From: Sulfitobacter geojensis
GTDB lineage: Bacteria > Pseudomonadota > Alphaproteobacteria > Rhodobacterales > Rhodobacteraceae
Assembly (NCBI RefSeq): GCF_000622325.1
Contig: NZ_JASE01000005.1
Span: 1,612,001 to 1,676,000, forward strand
DNA length: 64,000 nucleotides
Direction: 5' to 3'
Made by a program: the position numbers and the translations under genes. This document shows positions 27,194-36,559 of this stretch, piece by piece. Every line of letters starts with the position of its first letter. Positions within the stretch are counted from its first letter, which is position 1. Below the pieces are notes generated by a model. The model saw nothing but the letters and a program-made list of their open reading frames with translations, made no database searches and was not told where the DNA came from.

Positions 27194-27907
27194 TTACATT
27201 GCGCGAAATGCCTTGAGCGTGGGCACCAACATCACCAGTGCCCCGCCGCCCGCCACATAGGCCACGAGCGGTGTGGTTTCGAGATTCTGAACGATCACGG
27301 CGACCAATGCCCAGATCACTGCGATCCCATAGGTCGGCGCGCGCCCCAGAGCGCTTTGCACGAAGCACCCGATGACGATCGCAAGCCCGACAAAGACCAA
27401 CGCAGCGGTCGTTTGATCCAGAAACCCGTACCCTGCCGCCAGCAATCCCAGTGATACGCATGAAGCCGCAGACAGCCAGCCCGCGTAAAGCCCGACAGGC
27501 CACGCGGCCCAAGTCTGATCATTGACCGGCGCGAGGAAAAGAGCGGCCAAGGCGCTGAGCAACATCACCCAGATCAACACGCTGGCCCATATCGGGCTGG
27601 CGACGGCCACGGCCAGCCATGCGGACCCGATAAGCAGGGATAAAGCCAAAGGTTTGCGCATGTCGTGCCATTGCCCGTCCTGATACGCTTTAACCAGTCC
27701 CCAGCCCAAGCCGATGATCAACCAGCCATAGATAACCCCCCAGATGGCGAAAGCATATCCGGCAGGCTGCACAGGCGGATTGTCCTGCGGCACAGGGAAC
27801 TGGTTCGGGTCAAACCCCGCAAAACTCTCCACAAAAAGCGGCGATGCAGCAAAAAGCAAGCTCAGCAAAAAGCAGCCAAGGGCGAAAACAAAACGGGCGT
27901 TGGCCAT
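27194..27907 (-). CDS. TspO/MBR-like multipass membrane protein
   Basis: This 237-residue hydrophobic protein has about seven predicted membrane segments. The conserved VQPAGYAFAIWGVIYGWLII block resembles tryptophan-rich sensory proteins (TspO/MBR), which bind porphyrins and sterols, but it is longer than the five-helix TspO itself (about 160 residues). It belongs to a related, largely uncharacterised group. It is a single gene on the reverse strand downstream of serS, separated by 76 bases. Function is not known. Confidence 0.72.
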   Translation of the reverse strand: MANARFVFALGCFLLSLLFAASPLFVESFAGFDPNQFPVPQDNPPVQPAGYAFAIWGVIYGWLIIGLGWGLVKAYQDGQWHDMRKPLALSLLIGSAWLAVAVASPIWASVLIWVMLLSALAALFLAPVNDQTWAAWPVGLYAGWLSAASCVSLGLLAAGYGFLDQTTAALVFVGLAIVIGCFVQSALGRAPTYGIAVIWALVAVIVQNLETTPLVAYVAGGGALVMLVPTLKAFRAM

Positions 27908-27983
27908 GTCATGTCCTTTCGGTCCGGTTTCGCAATCAAACCTAGACCGTCAGGACATAAATGCAAATCTTGCCTGACCGTTT

Positions 27984-29276
27984 TTAGGCCAGGTTCCCTT
28001 CGGCGGTCAGCGTGGTCTTGCCGCCCAGATAGGGCGCAAGCACTGCCGGCAAGGCAACCGAGCCATCGGCCTGCTGGCCGTTTTCCAGCACTGCAATCAG
28101 GCACCGCCCTACGGCCAAACCCGACCCGTTCAGCGTATGTACGAATTGCGGTTTGCCGCCATCCTTGGGTTTGAACCGCGCGTTCATCCGACGTGCCTGA
28201 AAATCACCCGTTGTCGAAACCGAAGAAATCTCGCGGTAGGTATTTTGTCCCGGGACCCAAGCTTCGATGTCAAAGGTGCGGCGCGCGCCAAACCCCATGT
28301 CACCCGTGCACAGCAGAACCGTGCGGTACGGAATGCCCAATCGTTCCAGAATATCCTCTGCACAACGCAGCATGCGCTTTTGCTCGTTATCGCTTTCTTC
28401 GGGCATCGTGACGCTGACCATTTCGACCTTTTCGAACTGGTGCTGGCGCAACATGCCGGACGTGTCGCGGCCCGCCGACCCCGCTTCGGAGCGGAAACAC
28501 AGCGTATGTGCCGTATAGCGGCGGGGCAGGCTTGCTTCCTCGACCACATCGCCCGCGACCGTATAGGTCAACGGCACTTCAGAGGTCGGCACCAGCCACA
28601 TGCCCTCGGAGGTTTGATAGCTGTCTTCGCCAAATTTCGGCAGTTTATCAGTGCCATACATGGCATCATCGCCCACCAGCACGGGCGGGTTCACTTCGGT
28701 CAGGCCATTTTCATCGACATGGGTATCCAGCATGAACTGCGCCAGTGCGCGGTGGATGCGGGCCACAGCACCGGACAGCAAAACAAACCGGCTGCCGGAA
28801 ATCTTGGCAGCGGTTTCAAAATCCATCGAGGGCGCGACGCCCTTGATCTCAAAATGCTCAACCGGTTTGAAATCAAATGCAGGGATATCACCCCATTTCT
28901 TGACTTCGGCGTTGTCATTTTCATCCGCGCCTTGGGGCACATCTTCGGCGGGGCTGTTGGGGATGCGGGCCAGCATGTCGGTCAACTCGGCGTCCAGCGC
29001 CTTGGCCTCGGCCTGCATCGCGGCGACTTCTTCTTTCTTTTCGCCGACCAGCGCACGCAGCCGCTCGAACTCGGCTTCGTCGCCTTTGGCCTTGGCGGCA
29101 CCCACCAGTTTGGACGCCTTGTTCTGCTCGGCCTGTGCCGCCTCTGCCGCGCCGATTTTTTCGCGTCGTGCCGTGTCAAGTTTCAGGATCGCGCCCGACA
29201 TGGGCGCATCCCCGCGCCGCGCAAGGGCGGCGTCAAAGGCTTCGGGCGTGTCGCGGATGGCGCGGATGTCGTGCAT
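27984..29276 (-). CDS. serS: seryl-tRNA synthetase
   Basis: This cytoplasmic class II aminoacyl-tRNA synthetase charges tRNA-Ser (and tRNA-Sec where present). The 430-residue chain has the N-terminal coiled-coil arm that grips the tRNA long variable arm (about residues 27-105, rich in Ala, Lys and Glu). Class II motif 2 is [17 protein letters not shown] and motif 3 is [17 protein letters not shown]. The start [15 protein letters not shown] is the normal family N terminus. It is divergent from yajC-secDF across 211 bases in which I see no further gene. Confidence 0.97.
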   Translation of the reverse strand: MHDIRAIRDTPEAFDAALARRGDAPMSGAILKLDTARREKIGAAEAAQAEQNKASKLVGAAKAKGDEAEFERLRALVGEKKEEVAAMQAEAKALDAELTDMLARIPNSPAEDVPQGADENDNAEVKKWGDIPAFDFKPVEHFEIKGVAPSMDFETAAKISGSRFVLLSGAVARIHRALAQFMLDTHVDENGLTEVNPPVLVGDDAMYGTDKLPKFGEDSYQTSEGMWLVPTSEVPLTYTVAGDVVEEASLPRRYTAHTLCFRSEAGSAGRDTSGMLRQHQFEKVEMVSVTMPEESDNEQKRMLRCAEDILERLGIPYRTVLLCTGDMGFGARRTFDIEAWVPGQNTYREISSVSTTGDFQARRMNARFKPKDGGKPQFVHTLNGSGLAVGRCLIAVLENGQQADGSVALPAVLAPYLGGKTTLTAEGNLA

Positions 29277-29487
29277 GGGGGCAGTCCTTGGGTTTGAGTC
29301 GTATTAGGCGCGTTATGCCCTAAACCGCGCGCAGGTGGTAGACGTCTTGCGCCTTTGCGGCCCTTGCAAAACTGTCCACCCAATTCCCCCTTTGCACCTT
29401 GCACACACCCCACACCGCGCTTAGGTTCTGGCAAACTTCGAGAGGCAGCGGATTTCTGCCTCCTTCTGCGTATAAAAGGACTAAACG

Positions 29488-29766
29488 ATGGCCGGTATCG
29501 AGCAATTCATCCCCCTTATTCTGATCTTCGCGATCATGTATTTCCTGCTGATCCGTCCGCAGCAAAAGAAGGTCAAGGAACACGCGGCGATGGTTGCGGC
29601 GCTGCGCCGCGGCGATCAGGTGGTGACGCAAGGCGGCATCATCGGCAAGGTCGTCAAGGTGAAAGATGACGGCGAACTGGAAGTTGAAGTGGCCGATGGC
29701 GTGAAAATCCGCGTGATCCAGTCCACCATCGCGACGGTTATTTCCAAGACCGAACCCGCGAAATAA
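29488..29766 (+). CDS. yajC: preprotein translocase accessory subunit YajC
   Basis: YajC is a small inner-membrane protein that associates with SecDF and the SecYEG channel. The 92-residue product has one membrane helix near the N terminus (FIPLILIFAIMYFLLIRPQQ) ending in the invariant RPQQKK. A cytoplasmic beta domain with GDQVVTQGGIIGKVVKV follows. It is followed by secD after 45 bases and by secF, the standard operon order. Confidence 0.96.
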   Translation: MAGIEQFIPLILIFAIMYFLLIRPQQKKVKEHAAMVAALRRGDQVVTQGGIIGKVVKVKDDGELEVEVADGVKIRVIQSTIATVISKTEPAK

Positions 29767-29811
29767 TCCACCCCCCACGCCAAAACCGCCAGCTTGAGAG
29801 AGGGCGCTGAT

Positions 29812-31461
29812 ATGCTTCAGATAGATCTGTGGAAACGGATTTTGATCGCGCTTACCTGTGCGCTTGGAATTTGGCTGGCTTTGCCGAATGCGTTTTATGC
29901 GCCGGTCGAGCAACATAACGACGCGGTTGCCGAGATCGAGCTTTCGGGCAGCACAGAAGCCTTGGAAGCGCAAAAGGCGCTTTGGCCGGAATGGATGCCC
30001 TCGCAGTTGGTCAACCTCGGGCTGGACCTGCGCGGTGGTGCACATTTGCTGGCCGAAGTGCGTGTTGAAGAAGTTTACGCAAACCGGATGGCCGCACAAT
30101 GGCCCGAAGTGCGTGACGCGCTGCGCAGTTTGACCCCTGTGCGCCGGCAGCAATCGCCGGCGGATGAATTGCGGGTGCGCCTGAATGATGAAACCAAGAT
30201 GGCCGAAGCGATGGAAATCGTGCGCGGTCTGGCGCGACCGGTGGCTACGCTAACGGGCGCGGGCGGTACGGATATTGACGTGCGCGGCGATGCGGGTGTG
30301 ATCATCGTGACCCTGTCGGAGGCTGAAAAGCAGGCGACCAACGAACGCACAATGCAGCAATCACTTGAGATTATCCGCCGCCGGATCGACGAGGTTGGCA
30401 CCCGCGAACCCACGATCCAGCGTCAGGGGGCCGAACGTATCCTGATTCAGGTGCCGGGCATCGGGTCTGCTGCCGAGTTGAAAGAGATCATCGGCACGAC
30501 GGCACAGCTGACGTTCAGCCCTGTGGTCAGCCGCGGATCTGACGCCAATGCCAACCCCGGTATCGGGAACAAACTGATCCCCTCAGTCGACGAACCGGGT
30601 GCGTATTACGTCGTTGAAACTGCGCCGGTCGTAACCGGCGAAGAACTGGTCGATGCGCAACCCAGCTTTGACCAGAACGGCCGGCCTGCCGTGTCCTTCC
30701 GGTTTAACACATCTGGCGCGCGCAAATTTGGCGATTACACAGCGGCGAATATCGGATCGCCTTTTGCGATTGTGCTGGATGACGAAGTAATCAGCGCCCC
30801 AACCATCCAAAGCCATATTCCCGGCGGTTCGGGCATTATCACCGGCAACTTCGATGTCGAAACCTCGACCAATCTTGCAATCCTGCTGCGGGCAGGGGCC
30901 TTGCCTGCGGGGCTTGATTTCCTTGAGGAACGCACCGTCGGGCCGGAACTGGGACAAGACAGCATCGACGCGGGCAAGATCGCGACGATCGTGGCCTTTG
31001 TTGCCGTGTTGTTTTTCATGTTCGTCAGCTACGGCCTGTTCGGTGTCTTCGCCAATATCGCCCTGATCATCAACGTCGCGATGATCTTTGGCCTGCTCAG
31101 CCTTGTGGGGGCCACGCTGACCCTGCCGGGGATCGCGGGCATCGTTTTGACGGTGGGTATGGCGGTGGACGCCAACGTGTTGATCTTTGAGCGTATCCGC
31201 GAAGAGCTTAAAACAGCAAAAGGGCCGGCGCGCGCGATCTCGCTGGGGTATGAGAAAGCCTTGTCCGCGATCATTGACGCGAACATCACCACGCTAATCA
31301 CCGCTGTGATCCTGTTTGTCATGGGGTCCGGGCCGGTGCGCGGTTTTGCGATCACGCTTGGCTTTGGCATCATCACCTCGGTCTTTACAGCGATCTTTGT
31401 CACCCGCCTGTTGGTGGTGATCTGGTTTGAACGGGCACGTCCCAAAACGATTGAGGTTTAA
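29812..31461 (+). CDS. secD: protein translocase subunit SecD
   Basis: SecD is an RND-superfamily protein that, with SecF, uses the proton gradient to help exported proteins leave the SecYEG channel on the periplasmic side. The 549-residue protein shows the N-terminal helix, the DLRGGAHLLAEV signature, and the large periplasmic P1 domain with IIRRRIDEVGTREPTIQRQG. Five C-terminal helices include the family motif GIVLTVGMAVDANVLIFERI, whose Asp conducts protons. I chose ATG 29812, which has a GAGAGAGGG site; the frame opens six codons earlier. secF starts three bases after its stop. Confidence 0.96.
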   Translation: MLQIDLWKRILIALTCALGIWLALPNAFYAPVEQHNDAVAEIELSGSTEALEAQKALWPEWMPSQLVNLGLDLRGGAHLLAEVRVEEVYANRMAAQWPEVRDALRSLTPVRRQQSPADELRVRLNDETKMAEAMEIVRGLARPVATLTGAGGTDIDVRGDAGVIIVTLSEAEKQATNERTMQQSLEIIRRRIDEVGTREPTIQRQGAERILIQVPGIGSAAELKEIIGTTAQLTFSPVVSRGSDANANPGIGNKLIPSVDEPGAYYVVETAPVVTGEELVDAQPSFDQNGRPAVSFRFNTSGARKFGDYTAANIGSPFAIVLDDEVISAPTIQSHIPGGSGIITGNFDVETSTNLAILLRAGALPAGLDFLEERTVGPELGQDSIDAGKIATIVAFVAVLFFMFVSYGLFGVFANIALIINVAMIFGLLSLVGATLTLPGIAGIVLTVGMAVDANVLIFERIREELKTAKGPARAISLGYEKALSAIIDANITTLITAVILFVMGSGPVRGFAITLGFGIITSVFTAIFVTRLLVVIWFERARPKTIEV

Positions 31462-31464
31462 GAC

Positions 31465-32433
31465 ATGCGTCTGCGTCTGTTCAACGAAGCACCGAATTTT
31501 GATTTCTTTAGCCGCTGGAAGATCTGGCTGGGCATTTCCGGCTTGATGATGATCGTCGCCTTCGGGTCGTTCCTGATGCAAGGGCTGAACTATGGTATCG
31601 ACTTCCGCGGCGGCACGACCATCCGTTCCGAAAGCCCGATGGCTGTGGACATTGCCGAATACCGCGGTGCCATTGACGCATTGGGGCTTGGTGATGTCAG
31701 CATCACCGAAGTTTTCGACCCCTCGTTTCGCGACGATCAGAACGTGGCGATGATCCGCATTCAGGCGCAAGACGGCCAAGAGGCGGTAACCACCGATGTA
31801 ATCGAAGCGGTCGAGGGCGCGCTACAATCCGTGCGCCCCGATATCAAGTTTACCTCGGTCGAATCGGTCGGGCCGAAAGTCTCGGGCGAATTGATCCAGA
31901 CGGCTGTAATCGCGGTGGTTTTGGCCATTGGTGCGGTGCTGATCTATATCTGGCTGCGCTTCGAATGGCAGTTTGCGGCGGGGGCTGTACTGGCGCTTGT
32001 GCATGATGTGATCCTGACAATCGGCATCTTTTCGGAACTGCAAATCCGCTTTGATCTGGCCATTATTGCCGCGCTTTTGACCATTGTGGGCTATTCGTTG
32101 AACGATACGGTTGTGGTCTTTGACCGCGTTCGCGAGAACCTGCGCAAATACAAGAAACGCGATCTTAAGGATGTGTTGAACCTGTCGATCAACGAAACCA
32201 TGGCGCGTACTTTCATGACGTCTTTCACGACATTGATCGCGTTGATTGCGTTGTTTGTGCTGGGCGGTGACGTGATCCGCGGGTTCGTCTTTGCGATGAT
32301 CTGGGGCGTGATTGTTGGTACATATTCGTCGATCTTCGTGGCCTCAGCGATCCTGCTGTACCTTGGTGTGAAACGTGACTGGTCCAAGCCTGATGCGAAT
32401 GCCGGCAACCAATACGCCAATATCGATGCTTGA
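31465..32433 (+). CDS. secF: protein translocase subunit SecF
   Basis: SecF is the smaller RND-fold partner of SecD in the inner membrane. The 322-residue product has the first helix, the GIDFRGGTTIR signature matching SecD DLRGG, a periplasmic domain, and five helices. These include the conserved ALLTIVGYSLNDTVVVFDRVREN segment (Asp proton site), seen in residues about 205-228. The gene follows secD within three bases, so the two are co-translated. No terminator is obvious before the next gene. Confidence 0.96.
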   Translation: MRLRLFNEAPNFDFFSRWKIWLGISGLMMIVAFGSFLMQGLNYGIDFRGGTTIRSESPMAVDIAEYRGAIDALGLGDVSITEVFDPSFRDDQNVAMIRIQAQDGQEAVTTDVIEAVEGALQSVRPDIKFTSVESVGPKVSGELIQTAVIAVVLAIGAVLIYIWLRFEWQFAAGAVLALVHDVILTIGIFSELQIRFDLAIIAALLTIVGYSLNDTVVVFDRVRENLRKYKKRDLKDVLNLSINETMARTFMTSFTTLIALIALFVLGGDVIRGFVFAMIWGVIVGTYSSIFVASAILLYLGVKRDWSKPDANAGNQYANIDA

Positions 32434-32581
32434 TAGGGCGCGCTAAAGCGTCCGAAACATCGGGGGATTTGCTAGAATGAAACCGGCGGATCATCCTGAC
32501 CCAAAGCTATTTCTGCGGCCGGTCTGTTTCGCAGGTCCGGTTTCGGCTAAGATCGTGGTGCCGCGTTGAAAAGGGAAACCC

Positions 32582-32935
32582 ATGCGCCTGAACGAGATCT
32601 CTTATAATGATTCGGCACCGATAGACGGCTATGGCCCCGGATTTTTCCGCATCGGCGGAAATTTGATTAACGGACCGGTAATTACCGGTCCGCTTGGTAC
32701 GCACAGCTGGGCAGGTCTTGGTGATACCGACGCTTTGATTGCGCTCAAGGATCTGGTGGACGTTCTGTTTGTCGGTACTGGTGCGGATGTTGCGCATTTA
32801 CCCGATGACGTGCTGGACGCGCTGCAAGAGGTCGGTTTGGGCGTTGAGGCCATGTCCTCCCCCGCCGCGTGCCGAACCTATAATGTGCTGCTGAGCGAAG
32901 GGCGCCGGGTTGCGCTGGCTTTGATCCCGGTCTGA
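32582..32935 (+). CDS. Mth938-like domain protein
   Basis: This is a 117-residue single-domain protein of the Mth938/NDUFAF3-like fold. The eukaryotic relative is an assembly factor of respiratory complex I; bacterial members are uncharacterised and often lie near secDF in alphaproteobacteria, as here. Visible features are GYGPGFFRIGGNLINGPVI, then LFVGTGADVAHLPDDV and a C-terminal SPAACRTYNVLLSEGRRVA strand-helix-strand, all in the family order. It may be transcribed with ccmA, which begins six bases after its stop. Confidence 0.85.
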   Translation: MRLNEISYNDSAPIDGYGPGFFRIGGNLINGPVITGPLGTHSWAGLGDTDALIALKDLVDVLFVGTGADVAHLPDDVLDALQEVGLGVEAMSSPAACRTYNVLLSEGRRVALALIPV

Positions 32936-32941
32936 TCCCCA

Positions 32942-33559
32942 ATGATGTTGAGCGCCCAGAACCTGACCCTTGCGCGTGGCGGTGTGCCGGTCATTGCAGG
33001 GCTGGATTTTGCGCTGGCGGCCGGGCAGGCCTTGATCCTGCGCGGTCCGAACGGGGCGGGTAAAACGACCTTGCTTCGCACCATCGCAGGGCTGCAAGCG
33101 CCGGTCAGCGGCACCATTTCGGGCGCGGACGACGCCATAGCCTATGCTGGCCACGCCGACGGGATCAAAGCGATGCTAAGCGTGCGTGAAAACCTTCAAT
33201 TCTGGGCGCAGGTTTTTGGCGGGGGCGCGATTGATGCGGCGCTTGATGCCTATGCACTGCACCCGTTGGCGGATCGTCTGGCTGGCACTTTATCGGCGGG
33301 CCAGAAACGCCGGTTGGGTTTGTCGCGCCTGTTGGTGACGGGCTGTCCGGTCTGGGTGCTCGATGAACCTACTGTGTCCTTGGACGTTGACGCCGTTGCG
33401 ATGTTTGCGAGTGCCGTTCGGGCCCATCTGGCATCGGGTGGCGCGGCCCTGATCGCCACTCATATTGATCTTGGCCTTGAAGCCGAAGTGCTTGATATCA
33501 CACCCTTTCGCGCCAAACCTGATCACTTTTCCGGTGCCAGCGACGAGGCCTTCCTGTGA
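32942..33559 (+). CDS. ccmA: haem exporter ATP-binding protein CcmA
   Basis: CcmA is the ATPase of the CcmABCD system that releases haem-loaded CcmE for cytochrome c maturation. The 205-residue protein has Walker [18 protein letters not shown], an ABC signature reading [14 protein letters not shown] (the usual LSGGQ with Ala, as in other CcmA proteins) and Walker [16 protein letters not shown] 32942 or the adjacent ATG 32945 is the start. It heads ccmA-B-C-D-G, each closely spaced; ccmE, ccmF and ccmH are not in the window and ccmI is near 5 kb. Confidence 0.94.
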   Translation: MMLSAQNLTLARGGVPVIAGLDFALAAGQALILRGPNGAGKTTLLRTIAGLQAPVSGTISGADDAIAYAGHADGIKAMLSVRENLQFWAQVFGGGAIDAALDAYALHPLADRLAGTLSAGQKRRLGLSRLLVTGCPVWVLDEPTVSLDVDAVAMFASAVRAHLASGGAALIATHIDLGLEAEVLDITPFRAKPDHFSGASDEAFL

Positions 33560-34212
33560 TTGCCCTGTTGCTGCGTGACCTGCGGCTCGCCTTTCGGGCT
33601 GGTGGCGGTTTTGGTCTTGGTCTCGCGTTTTTCCTGATCGTCACAACCTTGGTTCCATTCAGTGTCGGGCCCACATCGGCTTTGCTGGGCAGTATCGCGC
33701 CGGGTGTGTTGTGGCTCGGGGCACTGCTGGCCTGTTTGCTGTCGCTTGATCGCCTTTTGGCGCTGGATTACGAGGATGGCACGCTCGACCTGCTGCTGAC
33801 GGCCCCTTTGCCGCTGGAGGCAGCCGTCAGCGTCAAAGCCCTCGCGCATTGGTTGACCACGGGGCTGCCCTTGGTCTTGGCCGCACCGGTGCTGGGTGTT
33901 TTGCTGAATCTGCCCGCATCGGGATATGGCTGGCTGGTTCTGTCGCTGGCCCTTGGCACGCCGGCCCTGTCGGTCATTGGCACCTTTGGGGCCGCGCTGA
34001 CTGTCGGTATCAAACGCGGGGGGTTGTTGTTGTCCTTGCTGGTGTTGCCGCTTTACGTGCCAACGCTGATTTTCGGGGCGGAGGCGGCGCGGCGCGGTTC
34101 GATGGGGCTTGACCCGTCGACGCCCTTGCTGATGCTGGCAGGGATCACTTTGGGCACCATCGCCTTGATGCCCTTTGCCAGTGCTGCGGTGTTGCGGATG
34201 GGGCTGCGATAG
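33556..34212 (+). CDS. ccmB: haem exporter membrane protein CcmB
   Basis: CcmB is the six-helix permease partner of CcmA. The 218-residue chain begins [18 protein letters not shown], a family hallmark, and has [15 protein letters not shown] followed by [24 protein letters not shown], typical for CcmB. Five or six hydrophobic segments cover most of the length. The start is a GTG at 33556 that overlaps the ccmA stop by four bases (GTGA). ccmC follows after 65 bases. Confidence 0.94.
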   Translation: MIALLLRDLRLAFRAGGGFGLGLAFFLIVTTLVPFSVGPTSALLGSIAPGVLWLGALLACLLSLDRLLALDYEDGTLDLLLTAPLPLEAAVSVKALAHWLTTGLPLVLAAPVLGVLLNLPASGYGWLVLSLALGTPALSVIGTFGAALTVGIKRGGLLLSLLVLPLYVPTLIFGAEAARRGSMGLDPSTPLLMLAGITLGTIALMPFASAAVLRMGLR

Positions 34213-34277
34213 ATGGCTCACGACACTGCGATCATTTGCCCATTGAGGGTGCCAAACGGGAAGAATAGATAAGCGCT

Positions 34278-35012
34278 ATGTCGATCTGGTCTTATGCAAA
34301 TCCGGTCAAGTTCTTGGCCCTTAGCGCGAAACTGCAACCCTACCTTTGGGCGGCGGCGGCATTCTGTATCTGCACAGGCTTGATTTGGGGGTTCTTCGGC
34401 ACGCCTGATGATTATCGTCAGGGGTCCACAGTCAAAATCATTTACCTGCATGTGCCGTCCGCGCTGATGGCGATTAACGCGTGGTTCATGATGTTGCTCA
34501 CCTCGCTGATCTGGCTGGTGCGCCGGCATCACGTCAGCGCACTGGCGGCCAAGGCGGCTGCACCTGTCGGCCTTGTAATGACTCTTATCGCGTTGATTAC
34601 AGGGGCAATCTGGGGCCAGCCGATGTGGGGCACGTGGTGGGCGTGGGATCCGCGACTGACATCATTTTTGATCTTGTTCCTGTTCTATCTAGGCTACATC
34701 GCCCTTTGGGAAGCGGTGGAAGACCCGGACACGGCGGCGGATCTGACGTCAGTGCTGTGTCTGGTTGGATCTGTCTTTGCGGTGTTGTCGCGCTATGCGG
34801 TGCAGTTCTGGAACCAAGGGCTGCATCAGGGCACATCGGTGCCGATGGCGACAGGCGGACGTACGGTATCGGATGTCTTTTTCGTGCCCTTGATGATCTC
34901 GATGATCGGTTTTGGCTTATTGTTTGTCGCCCTTGTCTTGTATCGCACAGGCACAGAAATCAGGTTGCGGCGCGCCCAAGCGCTGCGCAGCCGGCAGGAG
35001 CGGGAACTATGA
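34278..35012 (+). CDS. ccmC: haem transporter CcmC
   Basis: CcmC presents haem to CcmE in the periplasm during cytochrome c maturation. The 244-residue membrane protein has six helices and the tryptophan-rich haem-handling loop WGQPMWGTWWAWDPRLTS (about residues 113-130), flanked by periplasmic histidines including the one in IIYLHVPSA. It is preceded by 65 bases with an AGAATAGAT leader and a weak ribosome site. The tail ends in an ATGA junction with ccmD. Confidence 0.95.
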   Translation: MSIWSYANPVKFLALSAKLQPYLWAAAAFCICTGLIWGFFGTPDDYRQGSTVKIIYLHVPSALMAINAWFMMLLTSLIWLVRRHHVSALAAKAAAPVGLVMTLIALITGAIWGQPMWGTWWAWDPRLTSFLILFLFYLGYIALWEAVEDPDTAADLTSVLCLVGSVFAVLSRYAVQFWNQGLHQGTSVPMATGGRTVSDVFFVPLMISMIGFGLLFVALVLYRTGTEIRLRRAQALRSRQEREL

Positions 35013-35179
35013 TGCCGGATCTTGGAAAATACGCGGTCGAAGTTGTATCGGCCTATGGCGCATCGCTGATCTTGCTCGCCGTCCTGCTTGGCATGACAGT
35101 GCGCCGTGGTCGCAAGGCGCGCGCGGAACTGGCACAGGTTGAAGCGGATGCAAATCGCGAGGCAGTAAAAAATGGCTAG
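35009..35179 (+). CDS. ccmD: haem exporter protein CcmD
   Basis: CcmD is a tiny single-helix protein that stabilises CcmC-CcmE and is needed to release holo-CcmE. This product has 56 residues: MMPDLGKYAVEVVSAYGAS leads into one membrane helix (LILLAVLLGMTVRRGRKAR) and a charged cytoplasmic tail rich in Glu, Ala and Lys. Its start overlaps the ccmC stop (ATGA) and its stop overlaps the start of ccmG by eight bases. It is shorter than many gene callers accept but is placed exactly where ccmD belongs. Confidence 0.9.
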   Translation: MMPDLGKYAVEVVSAYGASLILLAVLLGMTVRRGRKARAELAQVEADANREAVKNG

Positions 35180-35711
35180 GTTTTCACCGCTTATGCTGGC
35201 GCCGCCGGTGATATTTGCAGGCTTCGTCGCCTTGGCCGCGGTGGGCATGTACCGCGACGATCCACAAGGTTTGCCATCCACATTGGTGGGGCGGGCGGCA
35301 CCTGAACTGCCCGCCGACCCCTTGCCGGGCTTTGCCTTTGCGACCCCCGATATGGTTGCGTCGGGCGAGGTGACACTGGTGAATTTCTGGGCCAGCTGGT
35401 GCCCGCCGTGCCGCGCCGAACACCCCAAGCTGCTGGAGATGGAAGCGCAGGGCCTGCCGATCATCGGTATTAATTTCAAAGACACGGCTGCAAATGCGAC
35501 CAAATACCTGACCGAAGATGACAATCCGTTTGCCGGTATCGGCTTTGATCCCAAAGGGCGTACCGCGATTAACTGGGGTGTGACCGCCCCGCCTGAAACC
35601 TTCATTCTGGACGGCGATGGTACGGTTCTGTTCCGATTTGCCGGACCCTTGATCGGCAGCGATTATGAACAGCGTTTTTTACCGGCGTTGGAAGCGGCGA
35701 TGGCGGACTAA
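35172..35711 (+). CDS. ccmG: thiol:disulfide interchange protein CcmG (DsbE)
   Basis: CcmG is the membrane-anchored thioredoxin-like protein that keeps apocytochrome c cysteines reduced for haem attachment. The 179-residue protein has an N-terminal anchor (APPVIFAGFVALAAVGMY), the CcmG-specific GRAAPELPADPLPGF region, and the active site VNFWASWCPPCRAEHP. The GVTAPPETFILDGDG strand carries the cis-proline neighbourhood. It is the last gene of ccmABCDG. No clear terminator follows before the convergent SDR gene. Confidence 0.95.
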   Translation: MARFSPLMLAPPVIFAGFVALAAVGMYRDDPQGLPSTLVGRAAPELPADPLPGFAFATPDMVASGEVTLVNFWASWCPPCRAEHPKLLEMEAQGLPIIGINFKDTAANATKYLTEDDNPFAGIGFDPKGRTAINWGVTAPPETFILDGDGTVLFRFAGPLIGSDYEQRFLPALEAAMAD

Positions 35712-35773
35712 CGCGTACCGGCTTGCTGTTGAAGTCACCTGCGTGAGTTTATCGGCAAGATGACGTTCGGACG

Positions 35774-36460
35774 TTAAAGTCTGTAGCCTCCCGATACGGT
35801 GATAACTTCGCCAGTGATAAATCCGGCAGCGTCAGAAGCAAGGAAGCGCGCAACATTAGCGATGTCTTGCGGAACGCCGGATCGCCCCAGCGCGGTCATG
35901 TCGACAAAGGCTTTGACCAGCTCAGGGGGGCGGGGGGCCTCGCTGCGTTCGATGGCACCGGGGGCGATGGCGTTGACGCGGATGCCTTTGGGACCGAGCG
36001 TTTTAGCCATGCCGCGTGTCCATGTGTTCACCGCCGCTTTGCTGGCGGAATACCCCACGGCACCCATCGCGGGCAGTTCTGCGTTCACCGATGAAATATT
36101 GATCACACTTGCGCCGCTGTGCAGGTGAGGCAGGGCGGCATCAAGCAGTTTCATGGGGGCAGTAAGGTTCACGGCAAAAGTACGCATCGGATCATCATCA
36201 TCCATGGCGATGTCGCCGGCGTTGTTAATGAGGACATCCAAACGGCCCAGCCGCGTGACGACCTGTTGAACAACATCCGTTGCAACATCGGGCTGCGATA
36301 GGTCCGCAGGCAAGGCGAGGACATCGGGGCAATCGCGCAGCAGCGCATCCGGCGGTGTGCTGTGATAAGTGACAGCAACGGTGTGATCGGGGGCCAGTTC
36401 GGCAGCGATGGCACGGCCGATGCCACGGGCACCGCCGGTGATCAGGGCGACAGGTTTCAT
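35774..36460 (-). CDS. short-chain dehydrogenase/reductase (SDR) family oxidoreductase
   Basis: This is a 228-residue classical SDR that uses NAD(P)(H). It contains the cofactor motif LITGGARGIGRAIAAEL, the structural NNAG in VLINNAGDIAM, catalytic Ser in INISSVNAE, and the Tyr-x3-Lys pair in VGYSASKAAVN. The C-terminal FITGEVITVSGGYRL is also typical. The start at ATG 36460 is favoured by AAAGGA seven bases upstream. The substrate cannot be inferred, since the neighbours (ccm genes and acnA) give no clue. Confidence 0.9.
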   Translation of the reverse strand: MKPVALITGGARGIGRAIAAELAPDHTVAVTYHSTPPDALLRDCPDVLALPADLSQPDVATDVVQQVVTRLGRLDVLINNAGDIAMDDDDPMRTFAVNLTAPMKLLDAALPHLHSGASVINISSVNAELPAMGAVGYSASKAAVNTWTRGMAKTLGPKGIRVNAIAPGAIERSEAPRPPELVKAFVDMTALGRSGVPQDIANVARFLASDAAGFITGEVITVSGGYRL

Positions 36461-36500
36461 CCACAGTCCTTTCGGCATCGGGTTCGCCTGTCAGGATAAC

Positions 36501-36538
36501 GAAAAAGGCCCCCGCTACAATGCGCAGCGGGGGCCTTT
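36501..36538 (-). terminator. acnA terminator
   Basis: A perfect thirteen-base stem AAAGGCCCCCGCT / AGCGGGGGCCTTT with a nine-base loop follows acnA on the reverse strand and ends in TTTTTC. Confidence 0.9.
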
Positions 36539-36559
36539 ATCCTGTGTCAGTACCGTGGC